Positions 5,713 to 5,808 of a DNA stretch of 5,808 nucleotides are shown here, piece by piece. The position numbers and the translations under genes are program-made. Source of the DNA: Saprospiraceae bacterium (lineage in GTDB: Bacteria; Bacteroidota; Bacteroidia; Chitinophagales; Saprospiraceae); assembly GCA_023300255.1 (NCBI GenBank), contig JALZWC010000554.1:1-5808 (forward strand). Direction: 5' to 3'. Numbering within the stretch: the first letter of the stretch is position 1; every line of letters starts with the position of its first letter. The notes under the pieces are model-generated. The model ran no database searches. It saw nothing but the letters and a program-made list of their open reading frames with translations, and had not been told where the DNA came from.

Positions 5713-5808
5713 GGTCTGTCAGCGCAGCGGTCTGTCAGCGCAGCGGTCTGTCAGCGCAGCGGTCTGTCAGCGCAGCGGTCTGTCAGCGCAGCGGTCTGTC
5801 AGCGCAGC
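5713..5808. repeat. Tandem array of six exact 16-bp repeats
   Basis: GGTCTGTCAGCGCAGC is repeated six times without a mismatch, in units starting at 5713, 5729, 5745, 5761, 5777 and 5793, and the array runs to the last base of the window. The unit has 11 G or C bases out of 16, far above the surrounding AT-rich DNA. The period is not a multiple of three and no start codon leads into it, so it is not a coding repeat. It is a minisatellite-like locus about 118 bases upstream of the lipoprotein start. Perfect identity between units suggests recent expansion or homogenisation. Confidence 0.9.

Noticed and set aside
5713..5808. CRISPR array or coding tandem repeat
   Set aside because: The 16-bp units are directly adjacent with no spacers and are too short for CRISPR repeats. 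The plus strand is open through the repeat, but no start codon leads into it and the period is not a multiple of three.
1..5808. A new multi-gene defence or mobile system
   Set aside because: The genes are a phosphorelay pair, an envelope pair and one small unknown; no nuclease, transposase, toxin, reverse transcriptase or similar effector is present.

Overview
The window looks like a piece of an AT-rich chromosome from a member of the Bacteroidota. Three things point there: a DUF4292-type lipoprotein gene followed directly by an EnvC-like gene with a degenerate LytM domain (a pairing typical of that phylum), the near absence of Shine-Dalgarno sequences before the genes, and two TAnnTTTG motifs resembling the Bacteroidota -7 promoter element. 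A Saprospira/Aureispira-like or related marine lineage is possible because of the rich short-repeat content, but that is a guess.

Layout. Positions 1-265 carry the right half of a repeat element, a possible hairpin and a possible promoter. A small conserved gene of unknown function follows (266-637). Positions 638-1064 hold no convincing gene; they contain a heptanucleotide-repeat inverted element (720-826), which is a second copy of the one at the window start, and some weak hairpins. Next come a hybrid sensor histidine kinase (1065-3089; pseudo-receiver, PAS, HisKA, HATPase, receiver) and a stand-alone HPt phosphotransfer protein (3167-3520), both on the plus strand. Convergent to them on the minus strand is a two-gene envelope operon: lipoprotein (5595-4804, TTG start) then EnvC-like coiled-coil protein (4801-3584). 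The right end (5621-5808) holds a second type of heptad repeat, a hairpin, and an array of six exact 16-bp GC-rich repeats that runs off the window.

How the parts work together. The kinase and HPt protein supply three sequential phosphorelay carriers (His311, Asp601, then His57 of HPt); the terminal response regulator is not in the window, so the output is unknown. The minus-strand pair is inferred to serve the cell envelope: an outer-membrane lipoprotein and a secreted, non-catalytic LytM protein of the kind that activates peptidoglycan amidases.

I see no defence system, CRISPR array, transposase, tRNA or rRNA. The least ordinary material is the intergenic repeat DNA: two copies of a palindromic heptad element bracketing the small gene, three sequence-unrelated 7-nt repeat families, and the 16-bp array.
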